A DNA stretch of 64,000 nt from JANWWM01 sp046292465 (GTDB lineage Bacteria; Bacteroidota; Chlorobiia; Chlorobiales; Thermochlorobacteraceae). The notes below the pieces were generated by a model. It was not told the DNA's origin. It ran no database searches and saw nothing but the letters and a program-made list of their open reading frames with translations. Positions 63,765 through 64,000 of this stretch are shown here, piece by piece. The position numbers were made by a program, and so were the translations under genes. Position 1 is the first letter of the stretch. Every line of letters starts with the position of its first letter. Location of the stretch: positions 62,001 through 126,000 of the forward strand of contig JBKBRB010000002.1 of assembly GCA_046292465.1 (NCBI GenBank), given 5' to 3'.

Positions 63765-63963
63765 CAGATTCGACGGATTAAATCAATTCTCACGGATTTT
63801 CAACCAAATAAAAATCTGTGAAAACCCGCCTAAATCCGTTTCATCAGCGTTTCTTTTCAGATTCTTCACTCCGCTTTCGCTTCGTTCAGAATTACCCCAC
63901 AACACCCCGTCATTCCGAGCACAGCGAAAAAGTCTTCACTATTCATTACTCACTATTCATTAT
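63765..63963. repeat. Dispersed intergenic repeat, copy 4
   Basis: Contains an inverted pair (CACAGATTCGACGGATT; AATCTGTG and CCTAAATCCGTTTCATC) of the common 'CACAGATT...AATCCG' type, then CGTCATTCCGAGCACAGCG and ATTCATTACTCACTATTCAT. Same CGTCATTCCGA and ATTACTCACT modules as the other copies. Confidence 0.55.
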
Positions 63964-64000
63964 TCACTTCTGCGCTTTAAAGAGCATCACTGCACCGACG
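63964..64000 (-). CDS. Possible C-terminal end of a minus-strand gene
   Basis: A stop codon at 63964-63966 ends an open minus-strand frame reading VGAVMLFKAQK that enters from the window edge. Too short to identify. Confidence 0.35.
   Translation of the reverse strand, partial: VGAVMLFKAQK

Overview
The window looks like a chromosomal segment of a member of the Bacteroidota/Chlorobiota group, most likely a Chloroherpeton- or Thermochlorobacter-like green-sulfur-bacterium relative. This is inference. The signs are: a C-terminal type IX secretion (T9SS) sorting domain on a subtilase; several TAnnTTTG-like -7 promoter boxes instead of sigma70 -10 boxes; many genes without a clear Shine-Dalgarno site; C5-pathway hemL; and a phytol kinase plus phytyl-phosphate kinase fusion, which suggests chlorophyll side-chain salvage. 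Glutaryl-CoA dehydrogenase, a second acyl-CoA dehydrogenase, P5C dehydrogenase, truncated haemoglobin and DNA photolyase point to an aerobic, light-exposed, partly heterotrophic life. No rRNA, tRNA, CRISPR array, prophage or transposase was found.

Layout. 1-4 kb (minus): acyl-CoA dehydrogenase (cut by the window edge), a cytoplasmic TPR histidine kinase, a LOG-family protein and trpG/pabA in one run. 4-9.5 kb (plus): photolyase, ftsX, a secreted-protein/FecR pair closed by a strong terminator, and queG. 9.5-11.5 kb (minus): a TPR regulator ending in a winged helix and BTAD domain, broken by two single-base deletions. 11.5-20.9 kb: truncated haemoglobin, a GH125 mannosidase, crcB, small envelope proteins, a frameshifted Uma2-like gene, an alpha/beta hydrolase, marC, cysteine desulfurase, rsmG, a TPR lipoprotein and a GDP-mannose pyrophosphorylase. 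20.9-27 kb: T9SS subtilase, a SAM-I riboswitch controlling metY, rpsT, ruvA and folC.

27-36 kb: a second TPR histidine kinase, a secreted orphan, a DUF2520 dehydrogenase, an LPP20-like lipoprotein, a 923-residue protein joining a periplasmic beta-propeller sensor to a cytoplasmic Ser/Thr kinase, and P5C dehydrogenase. 36-47 kb: the VTE5-VTE6-type fusion, comEC with a decayed hydrolase domain, gcdH, an RRM protein, an orphan LolD-type ATPase, HtrA, hemL, 5-FTHF cyclo-ligase and an FAH-family hydrolase. 47-52.4 kb (minus): a lipoprotein, then a TonB-dependent receptor with a large acidic lipoprotein just downstream. 52.8-64 kb (mostly plus): gatA overlapped by a two-gene nucleotidyltransferase module, sucD, ribBA, trpB, a DUF255 thioredoxin-fold protein, purine nucleoside phosphorylase, hisC and an ATP-grasp ligase.

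The strongest theme is signalling built from interchangeable parts. Three soluble TPR sensors share one coupling helix but end in a histidine kinase (twice) or a DNA-binding BTAD unit, and a propeller sensor of the kind usually coupled to two-component kinases ends in a Ser/Thr kinase. No response regulator is encoded nearby.
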